From KK5 sp034043675 (GTDB lineage Bacteria > Pseudomonadota > Gammaproteobacteria > Burkholderiales > Burkholderiaceae_C): a DNA stretch of 64,000 nucleotides. Shown here piece after piece: positions 18,814 to 27,538 of the stretch. The notes under the pieces are model-generated. The model searched no databases, had not been told where the DNA came from, and saw only the letters and a program-made list of their open reading frames with translations. The translations under genes and the position numbers were made by a program. Where the stretch lies: the NCBI RefSeq assembly GCF_034043675.1, contig NZ_JAXCLA010000008.1, positions 186,001-250,000 of the forward strand. The letters are read 5' to 3'. How positions within the stretch are numbered: the first letter of the stretch is position 1; every line of letters begins with the position of its first letter.

Positions 18814-19707
18814 TCAGCAGCACAGGGGCCGCATCCTCGTGCAGCGGCTCAGCCGTGCCGGACGCGATGCGGCCCTCGTGCAAGCGCCGCGCCCGATACT
18901 GCTCGCTGCCTCGCCCAGCCAGGTGGCAGCCGTGTCGCTCCAGATCTGCGCGCGGGCACCTACATCGACCTCTAGCTGATCCAGCAGGTCCCCCAGCCAT
19001 CCGCGCCGCTGCGCGATCTCCGTGCCGGGACAGGGCAAAAAGCAGTCGCTGCCGAACTGCAGCGACTCGGGTCCCAGCACCTCCAGTGCCCGGCGTAAGA
19101 CTTCGAGCCGGTATGGCGGCGGCGGGCCGAATGAAAGGTCGAAGCGGAACAGCGCGTCGGCACCGCTGCGGCCGTGGATGCGGTCGATCAGGCCGACCGC
19201 GATCGCTTCGTCGGTCCAGGGCCAGGACAGGTGCGCCAGCGTCACGCGCACGCCCGGGTGGTCCCGAAGCGCCTCGAAGAAACTCGGCCGGCAGAAGCGG
19301 CCCGAGCGGCCGTCGATGAAGATGCCGCTGTGGAACAGCAGCGGCAGCCGCAACTCGGCAGCCACGGCGAAGGTAGGCTGCACGCGCTCGTCGTACGGAT
19401 ACCAGCCGCTGGGTACCATCTTGCAGCCCGACAGACCCGTATCGATCGCCGCCCGCAGGTCGTCGGCGGCCGAACGATCAGAGGGGTTCACCACAGCCAG
19501 CCCCGTCAACCGGTCGCGGTGTCCCGCCACGATCCGCGCCAAGTGAGCGTTGGCGCGCCGCAGGGAGGCCGGATCGTCCAGCGCGTAGCCCTCCGACAGG
19601 AAGGGAGCGAGGAGTACGCCGTGATCGATGCCGGCGTCGTCCAGCGTTTGCAGCACGTCGTCGACGGTCTCGCGGCCAGTGCAGTGCAGATGGGCATCGA
19701 TGATCAT
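18814..19707 (-). CDS. Amidohydrolase-family metal-dependent hydrolase
   Basis: A 297-residue TIM-barrel protein of the Amidohydro_2 family. Metal-ligand motifs are DAHLH near the N-terminus, LLFHSG, VTLAHLSWPW and FGSDCF. Substrates in this family range from decarboxylated aromatic acids to lactones. Its place between two glycosyltransferases suggests a sugar- or lipid-linked substrate, but that is only context. The ATG overlaps the stop of the preceding glycosyltransferase (ATGA). Confidence 0.82.
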   Translation of the reverse strand: MIIDAHLHCTGRETVDDVLQTLDDAGIDHGVLLAPFLSEGYALDDPASLRRANAHLARIVAGHRDRLTGLAVVNPSDRSAADDLRAAIDTGLSGCKMVPSGWYPYDERVQPTFAVAAELRLPLLFHSGIFIDGRSGRFCRPSFFEALRDHPGVRVTLAHLSWPWTDEAIAVGLIDRIHGRSGADALFRFDLSFGPPPPYRLEVLRRALEVLGPESLQFGSDCFLPCPGTEIAQRRGWLGDLLDQLEVDVGARAQIWSDTAATWLGEAASSIGRGACTRAASRPARLSRCTRMRPLCC

Positions 19708-20885
19708 TCCGCGCCGACGCTGATCGCGGCTTGCAGGTCGCCGGCGTCGATGTCGAGGACACGGCCCCCCAGCGCCTGCTCGATCGTCGCGACGATCTTC
19801 GCCGCGCTGCGATCCCAGGAGTTCGCCGCCACCAGTGCCGCCGCCTTCGCCCGATGGTGGCGCTGCTGGTCGGCGCCTCGGCTCAGCTCCGCAGCGCAGG
19901 CTTGCACGAAGTCCTTGCCGCCGCCCGCAACATGCACCGCCTCGCCGTACAGCACCGAGACATCGCGGATCGCCGTACTGACGACCGGCTTGCCCGCGGC
20001 CAGGTATTCGAGGGTCTTCGTCGGGCTGATGAAGCGGGTCGCCTCGTTGAGCGCGAAGGGCAGCAGGCACAGGTCCCAATCCCTCAGCAGCGCGGGCAGC
20101 ACCTGGTAGTCCTGCATGCCCAGCCAATGGACGTTGGCGCGCCGCGGCAGCGCGGCTGGGTCGATCTTGACGACCGGCCCGACCATCACGAGCTGCCAGT
20201 CCGGCCGCGCATCAGCGAGTTGGGTCAGCAGCACGATGTCCAGCCGTTCGTCGATGACGCCGAAGAAACCTAGCCGCGGATACGGCAGATGTCGCTGTAA
20301 GGCTTGCGCCGCGTCCTTGGCTTCCGGCGAGCCGCCGCGGGCGAAGTGAGTCGCATCGACGGCACTCGGCACGCACGACACACGCGGATGCAGGTGGCGC
20401 TTGGCTTCGTACAGCGAGGGGCCGCCGGTGAAGACAAGGTCAGCGCTGCGCAACAGCGCCGTCTCGCGCTGGCGCAGCTGGCGTGGCGCAGCGAGGAAGG
20501 CGGAGAGCTCGTCCATGCAGTCGTAGATCAGCAGGCGCGGCCGCACCAGCTTCACCAGTGGCAGCGCCATCGGCGTGTACAGCCAGACCAGCGCCTCGCT
20601 GATCTGCTCAACCTGCAGCCAGTCGGCGAGCTGCGCCTGCAGCGCGGGAAGCTGGTCGTCATGGAAGCCGCCGGCTTCAACGCTGGTGTGGGGCACGAGC
20701 AGCGTGACGGCGTCTCCGACCTGACGCTCCTCCAGCCGCTCGGCACCCGGTGCGACGCGCACCGGCTCCTCGACGTAGATGACGCGCCAGTGGCGCGCCA
20801 GGCGGGTCAGCAGGTGCTGGGGCCGCTGGTGCACGAAGCCCCAGCGCAGATGGGAGAAAACGAGCAACGGTGGCAGGGCTTTCAT
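19704..20885 (-). CDS. Glycosyltransferase (GT-B fold)
   Basis: A 393-residue glycosyltransferase with LLVFSHLRWGFVHQRPQHLL at the N-terminus, a type seen in UDP-galactopyranose-mutase-associated clusters, and a donor-side region (LPFALNEATRFISPTKTLEYLAAGKPVVSTAIRDV). It is the first gene of the operon GT - amidohydrolase - GT - glycosidase and has a sigma-54 promoter in front. Together with Glf at 26354 it may build a galactofuranose-containing glycan; that link is an inference. Confidence 0.86.
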   Translation of the reverse strand: MKALPPLLVFSHLRWGFVHQRPQHLLTRLARHWRVIYVEEPVRVAPGAERLEERQVGDAVTLLVPHTSVEAGGFHDDQLPALQAQLADWLQVEQISEALVWLYTPMALPLVKLVRPRLLIYDCMDELSAFLAAPRQLRQRETALLRSADLVFTGGPSLYEAKRHLHPRVSCVPSAVDATHFARGGSPEAKDAAQALQRHLPYPRLGFFGVIDERLDIVLLTQLADARPDWQLVMVGPVVKIDPAALPRRANVHWLGMQDYQVLPALLRDWDLCLLPFALNEATRFISPTKTLEYLAAGKPVVSTAIRDVSVLYGEAVHVAGGGKDFVQACAAELSRGADQQRHHRAKAAALVAANSWDRSAAKIVATIEQALGGRVLDIDAGDLQAAISVGAE

Positions 20886-20918
20886 GATCGGGGCTTCAGT
20901 GGTTGAGGCCCCTCCAAG

Positions 20919-20932
20919 GCAAGCGCGATGCC
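20919..20932 (-). promoter_or_regulatory. Sigma-54 promoter of the glycosyltransferase operon
   Basis: On the minus strand GGCATCGCGCTTGC with -24 GG at 20932-20931 and -12 GC at 20920-20919. Transcription should begin near 20907, about 22 nt before the glycosyltransferase start codon. It lies in the 65-bp gap after the NtrC-type activator gene. Confidence 0.72.
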
Positions 20933-20950
20933 GCTGCTGGATGCCTGCAA

Positions 20951-22366
20951 CTATTCGCCTCGCTTCGGGCCGTTGTCCCCGGCGTAGGCCTTCAGGCGGC
21001 TGTACAAGGTCTTGATGCTGATACCGAGCGCCGCGGCAGCGCGCTCCTTGTGGTGCTGGAAATGGCGCAAGGTCATCACCACAAGCGCCCGCTCGGCTTC
21101 GGCGACCGAGCAGCCGGGCCGCAGCACGATGCTGTCCGCGTGCACCGTTAGCGGTTCAGGCGCCAGCGGCGCCGGCGCGCGGGTGGCCGCCGGCACGATC
21201 CAGAGCGTATCGATGACCGGCCCGCTGCACATCACGTAGGAGCGCTGCACGACGTTGCGCAATTCCCGCACATTGCCGCGCCACTGCCCGCTGCCCAACT
21301 GGTGCAGCGCCTTGGGGCCGAACTGCTTGGCCCCGCCCTCCCCGGCGCCCATCAGCGCGAGGAAATGTCGGGCCAGCGGCAGCACGTCGTCCATGCGGTC
21401 GCGCAGCGGTGGCAGCTCCAGCGGGAAGACGTTCAATCGGTAGAACAGGTCCTCGCGCAGCCGCCCCTCGGCCACGGCCTGCGCCGGCACGCGGTTGGAG
21501 GCGGCGATCACGCGCACGTCGGCCTCAAGCGCCTGGGTGGAGCCCACGCGCATGTAGCGGCCCGTCTCCAGCACCTGCAGCAGCTTGACCTGCAGCTCGA
21601 CCGGCATCTCAGTTACTTCGTCGAGGAACAGCGTGCCGCCACTGGCCTGCTCGAAAAATCCGCGATGCTGGCGGTCTGCGCCGGTGAAGCTGCCCTTCTC
21701 GTGGCCGAAGATCTCACTCTCCATCAGGTTCGGCGAGATGCCGCCGCAATTGACCGCCAGAAAAGGCTGGGTGCTGCGACGGCTCAGGTCGTGCACTGTC
21801 TGGGCCACCATCTCCTTACCGGTGCCGCTCTCGCCAGTGACGAAGACGGTAACGCCGGTCTGCGCCACCCGCGCGATCTGCCGGTAGATCAGCCGCATCG
21901 CGGAAGACTTGCCCTGCAGCCTGCCGAAGCGACCTTCCTCGTCGAGGATGCGGGCCATCTCGGCTGCGTTGTCATTGCCCGCGGGGCGGCGGATGGCGAT
22001 GAGTCGGTCCAGCGCCGCGAGCAGTGGCTCCCGCGCGATCGGCTTGACCAGACAGTCGACCGCGCCCAAGCGCAACGCGCGCACGGAGGTGTCGATGCTG
22101 GCGTAGCCGGTAATCAGTGCGACGCGGCAGCCATCTGGCAACTCGGCATCGGCAATCAGGTCCAGGCCATCGCCATCGGGCAGTTGCAGATCCAGCAGCA
22201 CCACGTCGGGTTTCTGCAGGCGGATCTGGCGGCGCGCCTCCGCCAGCGAGCCGGCAATGGCGACGCTGAAGTGTTCGGCAGCAAGCAGCGCAGCCAGCGC
22301 CTCGGCCGTCAAGGCCTCGTCGTCGACGATCAGTACGTGCGCTTGAATGGCGGGGGGCGGCGGCAT
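20951..22366 (-). CDS. NtrC-family sigma-54 activator (response regulator)
   Basis: A 471-residue bacterial enhancer-binding protein. Domains: receiver (about 8-122, phospho-acceptor D59 in VVLLDLQLPDGDG), AAA+ sigma-54 activation domain (Walker A GESGTGKE 178-185; sigma-54 contact loop GSFTGA 225-230 where most relatives have GAFTGA; Walker B GTLFLDE), and a C-terminal Fis-type helix-turn-helix (AAAALGISIKTLYSRLKAY). It would activate RNA polymerase-sigma-54 at promoters with upstream enhancer sites. The kinase gene lies 16 nt upstream. Several sigma-54 promoters occur within the same island, two of them immediately flanking this gene group. Confidence 0.94.
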   Translation of the reverse strand: MPPPPAIQAHVLIVDDEALTAEALAALLAAEHFSVAIAGSLAEARRQIRLQKPDVVLLDLQLPDGDGLDLIADAELPDGCRVALITGYASIDTSVRALRLGAVDCLVKPIAREPLLAALDRLIAIRRPAGNDNAAEMARILDEEGRFGRLQGKSSAMRLIYRQIARVAQTGVTVFVTGESGTGKEMVAQTVHDLSRRSTQPFLAVNCGGISPNLMESEIFGHEKGSFTGADRQHRGFFEQASGGTLFLDEVTEMPVELQVKLLQVLETGRYMRVGSTQALEADVRVIAASNRVPAQAVAEGRLREDLFYRLNVFPLELPPLRDRMDDVLPLARHFLALMGAGEGGAKQFGPKALHQLGSGQWRGNVRELRNVVQRSYVMCSGPVIDTLWIVPAATRAPAPLAPEPLTVHADSIVLRPGCSVAEAERALVVMTLRHFQHHKERAAAALGISIKTLYSRLKAYAGDNGPKRGE

Positions 22367-22382
22367 TCGGCTGTCTCGGCGC

Positions 22383-23168
22383 TTAGAGACCGTCTGGATC
22401 GGCAAGGTACATGCGCGACGCGGCCCGGCGCCCTGCGGCTGGAAGCACCATGGCCACGGCCGTGCCCACACCCGGCGTGCCTCGTAGCAACACGCGCCCG
22501 CCCGTCCGCAAGCAGAAGGCGCGCAGGCCGGCGAATCCATCCGGCCCCTCGACCTCCAGCAGCGCGACACCCTGCTCTTCGCTGATGCCGGCGCCGTCGT
22601 CGCTGAGGCAGATCGTCGCGAAATCCGTGCCCACCAGGCCTTCGCTCTCATCTGGCCAGGCGCGGCGGGCGTGCAGATGAACCTCGCCTTGCCGGCCCGA
22701 GCCATGGCCGGAACTGCGAGTGATCGAGCGGCGCGCATTGGCGGCGGCATCTGCCAGCGCGAGCAGCCAGGCACCGCGTTGCACCTCAATGCTGCCGGCA
22801 TCTGGCGCGAGGTCCACGCGCAGCAGGATGCGCGGCCCGAGGAGGGCCTCAAGCAGCACGGCGCACGCCGGCAGTTCATCCAACAGTTCGATGGCCTGTG
22901 CCGGTCCGTCGATCAGCGACATCTCCAACCACTGCCGCGTCAGCAGGCCGGCCCTCGTGGCCGAGCGAACGATCGGCGCAACGAGCGAAGGCAGTATCTC
23001 CGGGGCAGACACGGACAGGGGCTCACGCCGCCCCAGCCGGTCGATCAGCTCGGCATTTGCGAGAATGGCACCGAGCAGGTTATTCAGCTCGTGCGAGACG
23101 GGCGCACTCATGCGGCCGATCGCCAGCGCACGGCTCGTCGCGCTCGCGCGGGCGCCATTCTTCTTCAT
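22383..23168 (-). CDS. Soluble histidine kinase paired with the sigma-54 activator
   Basis: A 261-residue kinase without membrane segments or a recognisable sensor domain. The phospho-histidine is in APVSHELNNLLGAI (about residue 26); the ATPase part has an N-box-like ALADAAANARRS, G1 box DDGAGI and a G2-type GTPGVGTAVAMVLP. With so little N-terminal sequence it must be told what to sense by another protein; the hemerythrin gene 33 nt upstream is a candidate. It precedes the response regulator by 16 nt. Confidence 0.82.
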   Translation of the reverse strand: MKKNGARASATSRALAIGRMSAPVSHELNNLLGAILANAELIDRLGRREPLSVSAPEILPSLVAPIVRSATRAGLLTRQWLEMSLIDGPAQAIELLDELPACAVLLEALLGPRILLRVDLAPDAGSIEVQRGAWLLALADAAANARRSITRSSGHGSGRQGEVHLHARRAWPDESEGLVGTDFATICLSDDGAGISEEQGVALLEVEGPDGFAGLRAFCLRTGGRVLLRGTPGVGTAVAMVLPAAGRRAASRMYLADPDGL

Positions 23169-23201
23169 CGGTCGGCGCAGTCCACCTCGTGGCTGCCGCG
23201 G

Positions 23202-23744
23202 TCAGGACTCGGCGCCGGCGGCCAGCTCGTCCAGGATCTCCTCCTTGCGCGCCGTGATCTCCGCGCCCAGGGCTGCCAAATCGAGCTTGGCCTTCTTGAC
23301 CTTGGGGAACATCTCGCCTTCTTCCTCCTTGACGTGATGCTCGATGTACTCGCCCAGCACCTTGACCTTGGCGTCGAAGAGCTCCTCGTCGGGCGACGAC
23401 GCTTCGATCTGCGCGATCAGGTCCTTGGCACTGGCGTGCTCGACGGTGGCCTCGTCTATCAGGTCCTCATCATCGCCCAGGGCATCGCGCGCGGCGGGAT
23501 AGAAGATCTCCTCCTCCGCCATCGCATGGGCGGTGAGCATCGTGCAGATCTGCTGTGCGATCGACTGCTTCTCGTCGTCCTCCGCTTCGTCTTCGACGAG
23601 CTTGTCGTACTGCTTGAACAGGGCTTGCACTTCCCTGTGGTCTTGCGTCAGCAACGCAATGGCGTCCAAGGTCGGTGCGCTGGGCTTGCGTGGCTGGGAC
23701 TTTGCGGCGGGGGACTTCTTTGCGGGGTCTTTCGAGCTGGCCAT
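23202..23744 (-). CDS. Hemerythrin HHE domain protein (copy 1)
   Basis: A 180-residue cytoplasmic protein with a Lys/Pro/Ser-rich N-terminus (about 25 residues) and a hemerythrin-like four-helix bundle. Iron-ligand candidates are H in LTQDHREV, H and E in AHAMAEEEIFYP, H in VEHASAKDLI and EHHVKEEEGEMFP. Such proteins bind O2, NO or handle iron under oxidative stress. AGGAG precedes the ATG. It heads the minus-strand row hemerythrin - kinase - activator and diverges from katE; a degenerate sigma-54-like sequence (GG 23814, GC 23802) lies before it. Confidence 0.9.
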   Translation of the reverse strand: MASSKDPAKKSPAAKSQPRKPSAPTLDAIALLTQDHREVQALFKQYDKLVEDEAEDDEKQSIAQQICTMLTAHAMAEEEIFYPAARDALGDDEDLIDEATVEHASAKDLIAQIEASSPDEELFDAKVKVLGEYIEHHVKEEEGEMFPKVKKAKLDLAALGAEITARKEEILDELAAGAES

Positions 23745-23832
23745 GGGTTACTCCTGGGCTGGGTGGGTTGGAATCAACGTGCCTTGCGAGAACTCCGAAG
23801 GCAAGCAGCGGTCCCGCGCGGCGTACACGTTC

Positions 23833-23846
23833 GGCACGACCCTTGC
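23833..23846 (+). promoter_or_regulatory. Sigma-54 promoter of the katE operon
   Basis: GGCACGACCCTTGC with -24 GG at 23833-23834, -12 GC at 23845-23846 and 10 nt between. Including flanks it matches nearly every position of the consensus YTGGCACGrNNNTTGCW. The start near 23858 lies after the ATG at 23848, so the catalase must begin further downstream. The site is close to palindromic, so it might also fire weakly towards the hemerythrin gene. Confidence 0.78.
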
Positions 23847-23913
23847 CATGCCCGCAGACGGCAAGACGTTCCGCGCTGCGGACGCTTCGCCGTCAACGAG
23901 CGGACCTCCTCCC

Positions 23914-26346
23914 ATGCCCAAGCCCACCTCCACCAGATCCTCCAGCAGCCAAGCGGACTCCCGGTCGTCGACCGCCTCCAAAGCCGCCGCGCGCAATACC
24001 GACAGCGGCCCGGCGAACCCGCCCGTTTTGACCGACGATCTCGCCGTAGAAAAGATGGGCCAGACCGGCGATTTGTCGGCCGCCATGCCGTTCAACGCGA
24101 ACAAGGCGGGCGAGTACGGCTTTGCCAACGGACAGAATTCGCAGCCAGGCGAAACCGTCGAAGCGCCGTCGCGCCTGCCAGCCGGCAGCACGCTGTCCGA
24201 AGCCAATGTCTCCTCGAAGACCGGCTCGGTGGCGCCCGAGGGCGTGAATGCCGCGATCGGTCCGCTTGATCGCGTGAGGGTCGACTCCGCCGGACAGCGC
24301 CTGACGACCAACCAGGGCGTGGCCGTCGCCGACAACCAGAACTCGCTGAAGTACGGCGTGCGCGGACCCGCGTTGCTGGAAGACTTCATCCTGCGGGAGA
24401 AGATCACCCACTTCGACCATGAGCGCATTCCCGAACGGATCGTTCACGCGCGCGGATCTGCGGCACACGGCTACTTCGAGTGCTTCGAGCCGCTGACGCA
24501 GTTCACCAAGGCGGCACCTTTCAAGGAAGCCGGCAAGCGCACCCCGGTCTTCGCGCGCTTCTCCACCGTGGCCGGCGAGCGCGGCTCGAAGGACACCGCT
24601 CGCGACGTGCGCGGCTTCGCCGTCAAGTTCTACACCGACGAAGGCAACTGGGACCTGGTCGGCAACAACATGCCGGTGTTCTTCATCCAGGATGCGATGA
24701 AGTTCCCCGACCTGGTCCATGCGGTCAAGCCGGAGCCGCATCACCAGATGCCGCAGGCAGCCAGTGCGCACGACACCTTCTGGGACTTCGTGTCGTTGAT
24801 GCCCGAGTCCACCCACATGCTGATGTGGCTGATGAGCGATCGCGCGATCCCGCGCAGCTATGCCACGATGCAGGGATTCGGCGTGCACTCGTTCCGGCTG
24901 GTGAACGACGCGGGCCAGTCCGTGTTCGTCAAGTTCCACTGGAATCCGAAGTTCGGCACCCACTCGCTGTGCTGGGATGAAGCGGTGAAGATCTCTGGCG
25001 CCGATCCGGACTACCACAGGCGCGACCTCTGGGAGCGCATCGAATCGGGTGTCTACCCCGAGTGGGAACTCGGCGTGCAGATCTTCACCGAGGAAGAGGC
25101 CGAGCAGTTCAGCTTCGACATCCTGGACGCCACCAAGATCGTGCCGGAGGAACTGGTTCCCGTCCGTCCGGTCGGCCGCATGGTGCTTGACCGCAATCCG
25201 GACAACTTCTTCGCCGAGACGGAGCAGGTGGCCTTCTGCACGGCGCACATCATCCCCGGCATCGACTTCTCCAACGACCCGCTGCTCGCCGGCCGCATCC
25301 ATTCCTACGTTGACACGCAGATCACCCGGCTGGGCGGACCGAACTTCCACGAGATCCCGATCAACGCGCCGATTGCGCAGGTCCACAACAACCAGCGGGA
25401 CGGCATGCACCGCCAAGCCATCCCGCGCGGACGGGTGGCCTACGAGCCGAATTCGCTCGCGGGCGGGTGCCCCTTCCAGGCCGGTGCGGCACAAGGCTTC
25501 ACCTCGGTCGCCGCGAGCCTGCGCTCACGTGCGGAGCAGGGAAAGATTCGCGCCAAGCCGGAGTTGTTCGCCGAGCACTACCACCAGGCCCGCCTGTTCT
25601 TCGACAGCCAGACGGCACCCGAGCGGGCGCACATCGTCGCGGCCTTCCGTTTCGAACTGAGCAAGGTCACCGTGCCGGCGATCCGCCAACGCGTCGTCTC
25701 GATGCTGCGCAATGCGTCCGAGGACCTGGCGGCGCAGGTCGCTGAGGGTCTCAACATGTCGCCGCTGCCGGATGCGATGCCTCTTGCGCTGGAAATCGAT
25801 GTTGCACCCGAGGTCATCCGATCTCCTGCGCTGTCGCTGACTGCCCGTCCGGGAGACGGCTCCATCAAGGGTCGGAAGATCGCCATCCTGGTCGCGGACG
25901 GAGCCAAAGGACAAAGTGCAACCGACATCCACACGGCGCTGTTCGCCGCGGGCGCGGTGCCGCGCTTCGTGGCCCCTCGCATCGGGGCCGTCGCAACCGA
26001 GGACCGGGTCGCCGTCGAAGCCGATGCGTCGCTGGAGAACGAACCGGGCTTCCTGTTCGATGCGATTGTGCTGCCCGATGGGGCCGGTGCGGTCGTTTCA
26101 TTGGCGGCCGATGGCCATACCTTCGAAGCCATCCGCGATCAGTACCGGCATTGCAAGACGATGTTGGCGCTCGGCACGGGTGTGGATCTGTTCGAACTCG
26201 CCGGCATTCCCGCGACATTGCCGGATGGCGGCGACGACCCCGGCGTCATCCTGTCCGACGGCTCCCCATCCGCAACCGCGGCCTTCATCGAGCAGGTGGC
26301 ACGCCATCGGCACCCGGCGCGTGAAACGGATCCGCCCGCAGTGTGA
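23914..26346 (+). CDS. katE: Large-subunit (clade 2) catalase KatE/HPII
   Basis: KatE decomposes hydrogen peroxide. The protein has 810 residues from the chosen ATG: a disordered N-terminal extension (about 125 residues, longer than in E. coli), the heme catalase core with distal H178 (RIVHARGSAAHG), the NNMPVFFIQDA region with the distal asparagine, and the heme-ligand tyrosine in RIHSYVDTQ, then the C-terminal flavodoxin/GATase-like domain (from about 650, GRKIAILVADG). The earlier ATG at 23848 would lie upstream of the predicted sigma-54 start, so 23914 is preferred; an RBS is weak at both. It is followed after 7 nt by glf. Confidence 0.94.
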   Translation: MPKPTSTRSSSSQADSRSSTASKAAARNTDSGPANPPVLTDDLAVEKMGQTGDLSAAMPFNANKAGEYGFANGQNSQPGETVEAPSRLPAGSTLSEANVSSKTGSVAPEGVNAAIGPLDRVRVDSAGQRLTTNQGVAVADNQNSLKYGVRGPALLEDFILREKITHFDHERIPERIVHARGSAAHGYFECFEPLTQFTKAAPFKEAGKRTPVFARFSTVAGERGSKDTARDVRGFAVKFYTDEGNWDLVGNNMPVFFIQDAMKFPDLVHAVKPEPHHQMPQAASAHDTFWDFVSLMPESTHMLMWLMSDRAIPRSYATMQGFGVHSFRLVNDAGQSVFVKFHWNPKFGTHSLCWDEAVKISGADPDYHRRDLWERIESGVYPEWELGVQIFTEEEAEQFSFDILDATKIVPEELVPVRPVGRMVLDRNPDNFFAETEQVAFCTAHIIPGIDFSNDPLLAGRIHSYVDTQITRLGGPNFHEIPINAPIAQVHNNQRDGMHRQAIPRGRVAYEPNSLAGGCPFQAGAAQGFTSVAASLRSRAEQGKIRAKPELFAEHYHQARLFFDSQTAPERAHIVAAFRFELSKVTVPAIRQRVVSMLRNASEDLAAQVAEGLNMSPLPDAMPLALEIDVAPEVIRSPALSLTARPGDGSIKGRKIAILVADGAKGQSATDIHTALFAAGAVPRFVAPRIGAVATEDRVAVEADASLENEPGFLFDAIVLPDGAGAVVSLAADGHTFEAIRDQYRHCKTMLALGTGVDLFELAGIPATLPDGGDDPGVILSDGSPSATAAFIEQVARHRHPARETDPPAV

Positions 26347-26353
26347 GCCTGCA

Positions 26354-27538
26354 ATGAACAGTCAAGTCACCCCATTGATCACGCGAGCCGCAAACCGTGC
26401 CAGCAAAAGATCTCCCGACGACAGCTTCGACTATCTGATCGTTGGCGCCGGCTTCGCAGGGAGCGTTCTGGCCGAGCGACTGGCGTCGCAACTGAACGCG
26501 CGAATCCTTTTGGTGGAGCGGCGCTCCCACATTGGCGGCAATGCACATGACCGCTTCGACGACGAGGGTGTGCTGATCCACCCCTATGGGCCTCACATCT
26601 TCCATACCAACTCCTCCGACATCTTCGACTATCTGGGCCAGTTCACTCGATGGCGCCCCTATCAGCATCGCGTGCTTGCCAGCGTTGACGGGCAGTTGCT
26701 GCCGATGCCAATCAACCTGAACACCTTGAACGGGCTTTACGGTCTCGGTCTGAACGCATTCGACATGGAGAAGTTTCTGGACGGGGTGGCCGAGAAGAAG
26801 GACGACATCCGCACCTCGGAAGACGTCGTCGTGAACAGGGTGGGCCGCGACCTCTACAACAAGTTTTTTCGTGGCTATACCCGCAAGCAATGGGGCCTGG
26901 ACCCCTCAGAACTGGACGCCAGCGTCACAGCTCGGGTGCCGACGCGGACCAACCGGGACGATCGCTACTTCAACGACACCTATCAGGCCATGCCCCTGCA
27001 TGGCTACACACGGATGTTCGAGAACATGCTCCGGCATCCGAATATCCGCCTGATGCTCAACACGGACTACAAGGACATCGAATGGGTGGTGCCGTGGAAG
27101 CACATGATCTATACGGGTCCCGTGGATGCGTTCTTCGATTTCAGGTTTGGCAAGCTACCCTACCGAAGCCTGAAGTTCGAGCATGTGACGCGCCAGCAGG
27201 AGTGGGTCCAGAGCGTCGGAACGATCAACCATCCCAACGACTACGGCTACACGCGCGTCAGCGAGTTCAAGCACCTGACCGGCCAACGTCATCCCTGTAC
27301 CTCCCTGGTCTATGAGTACCCCATGGCCGACGGGAACCCGTACTACCCCATCCCCCGGCCCGAGAACACCGAGCTCTATCGGCGCTATGAACGCGAGGCC
27401 GAGGCGCTGAACGAGGTCAGCTTCGTCGGGCGCCTCGCGACCTACAAGTACTACAACATGGACCAGGTCGTCGGGCAGGCCCTGAGCCTGTTCAAACGGC
27501 TGAAGGACCGTCGCGATGCAGAAGTCCACAATTCATGA
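26354..27538 (+). CDS. glf: UDP-galactopyranose mutase
   Basis: Glf interconverts UDP-galactopyranose and UDP-galactofuranose with reduced FAD, supplying galactofuranose for surface glycans. The 394-residue protein has the FAD-binding YLIVGAGFAGSVLAERLA, the signature HPYGPHIFHTNS and FRGYTRKQWGLDPSEL, and the conserved R/Y-rich C-terminal part (RLATYKYYNMDQVVGQAL). It directly follows katE and overlaps the next gene by 23 nt. Two glycosyltransferases that could use the product are encoded 6-9 kb to the left. Confidence 0.95.
   Translation: MNSQVTPLITRAANRASKRSPDDSFDYLIVGAGFAGSVLAERLASQLNARILLVERRSHIGGNAHDRFDDEGVLIHPYGPHIFHTNSSDIFDYLGQFTRWRPYQHRVLASVDGQLLPMPINLNTLNGLYGLGLNAFDMEKFLDGVAEKKDDIRTSEDVVVNRVGRDLYNKFFRGYTRKQWGLDPSELDASVTARVPTRTNRDDRYFNDTYQAMPLHGYTRMFENMLRHPNIRLMLNTDYKDIEWVVPWKHMIYTGPVDAFFDFRFGKLPYRSLKFEHVTRQQEWVQSVGTINHPNDYGYTRVSEFKHLTGQRHPCTSLVYEYPMADGNPYYPIPRPENTELYRRYEREAEALNEVSFVGRLATYKYYNMDQVVGQALSLFKRLKDRRDAEVHNS

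Noticed and set aside
22369..22879. Longer N-terminus of the NtrC-like activator
   Set aside because: It lies over the kinase gene; receiver domain begins just after the ATG at 22366.
23533..23913. Upstream extension of the catalase frame
   Set aside because: It overlaps the hemerythrin gene antisense and lies upstream of the predicted transcription start; the chosen start is 23914.
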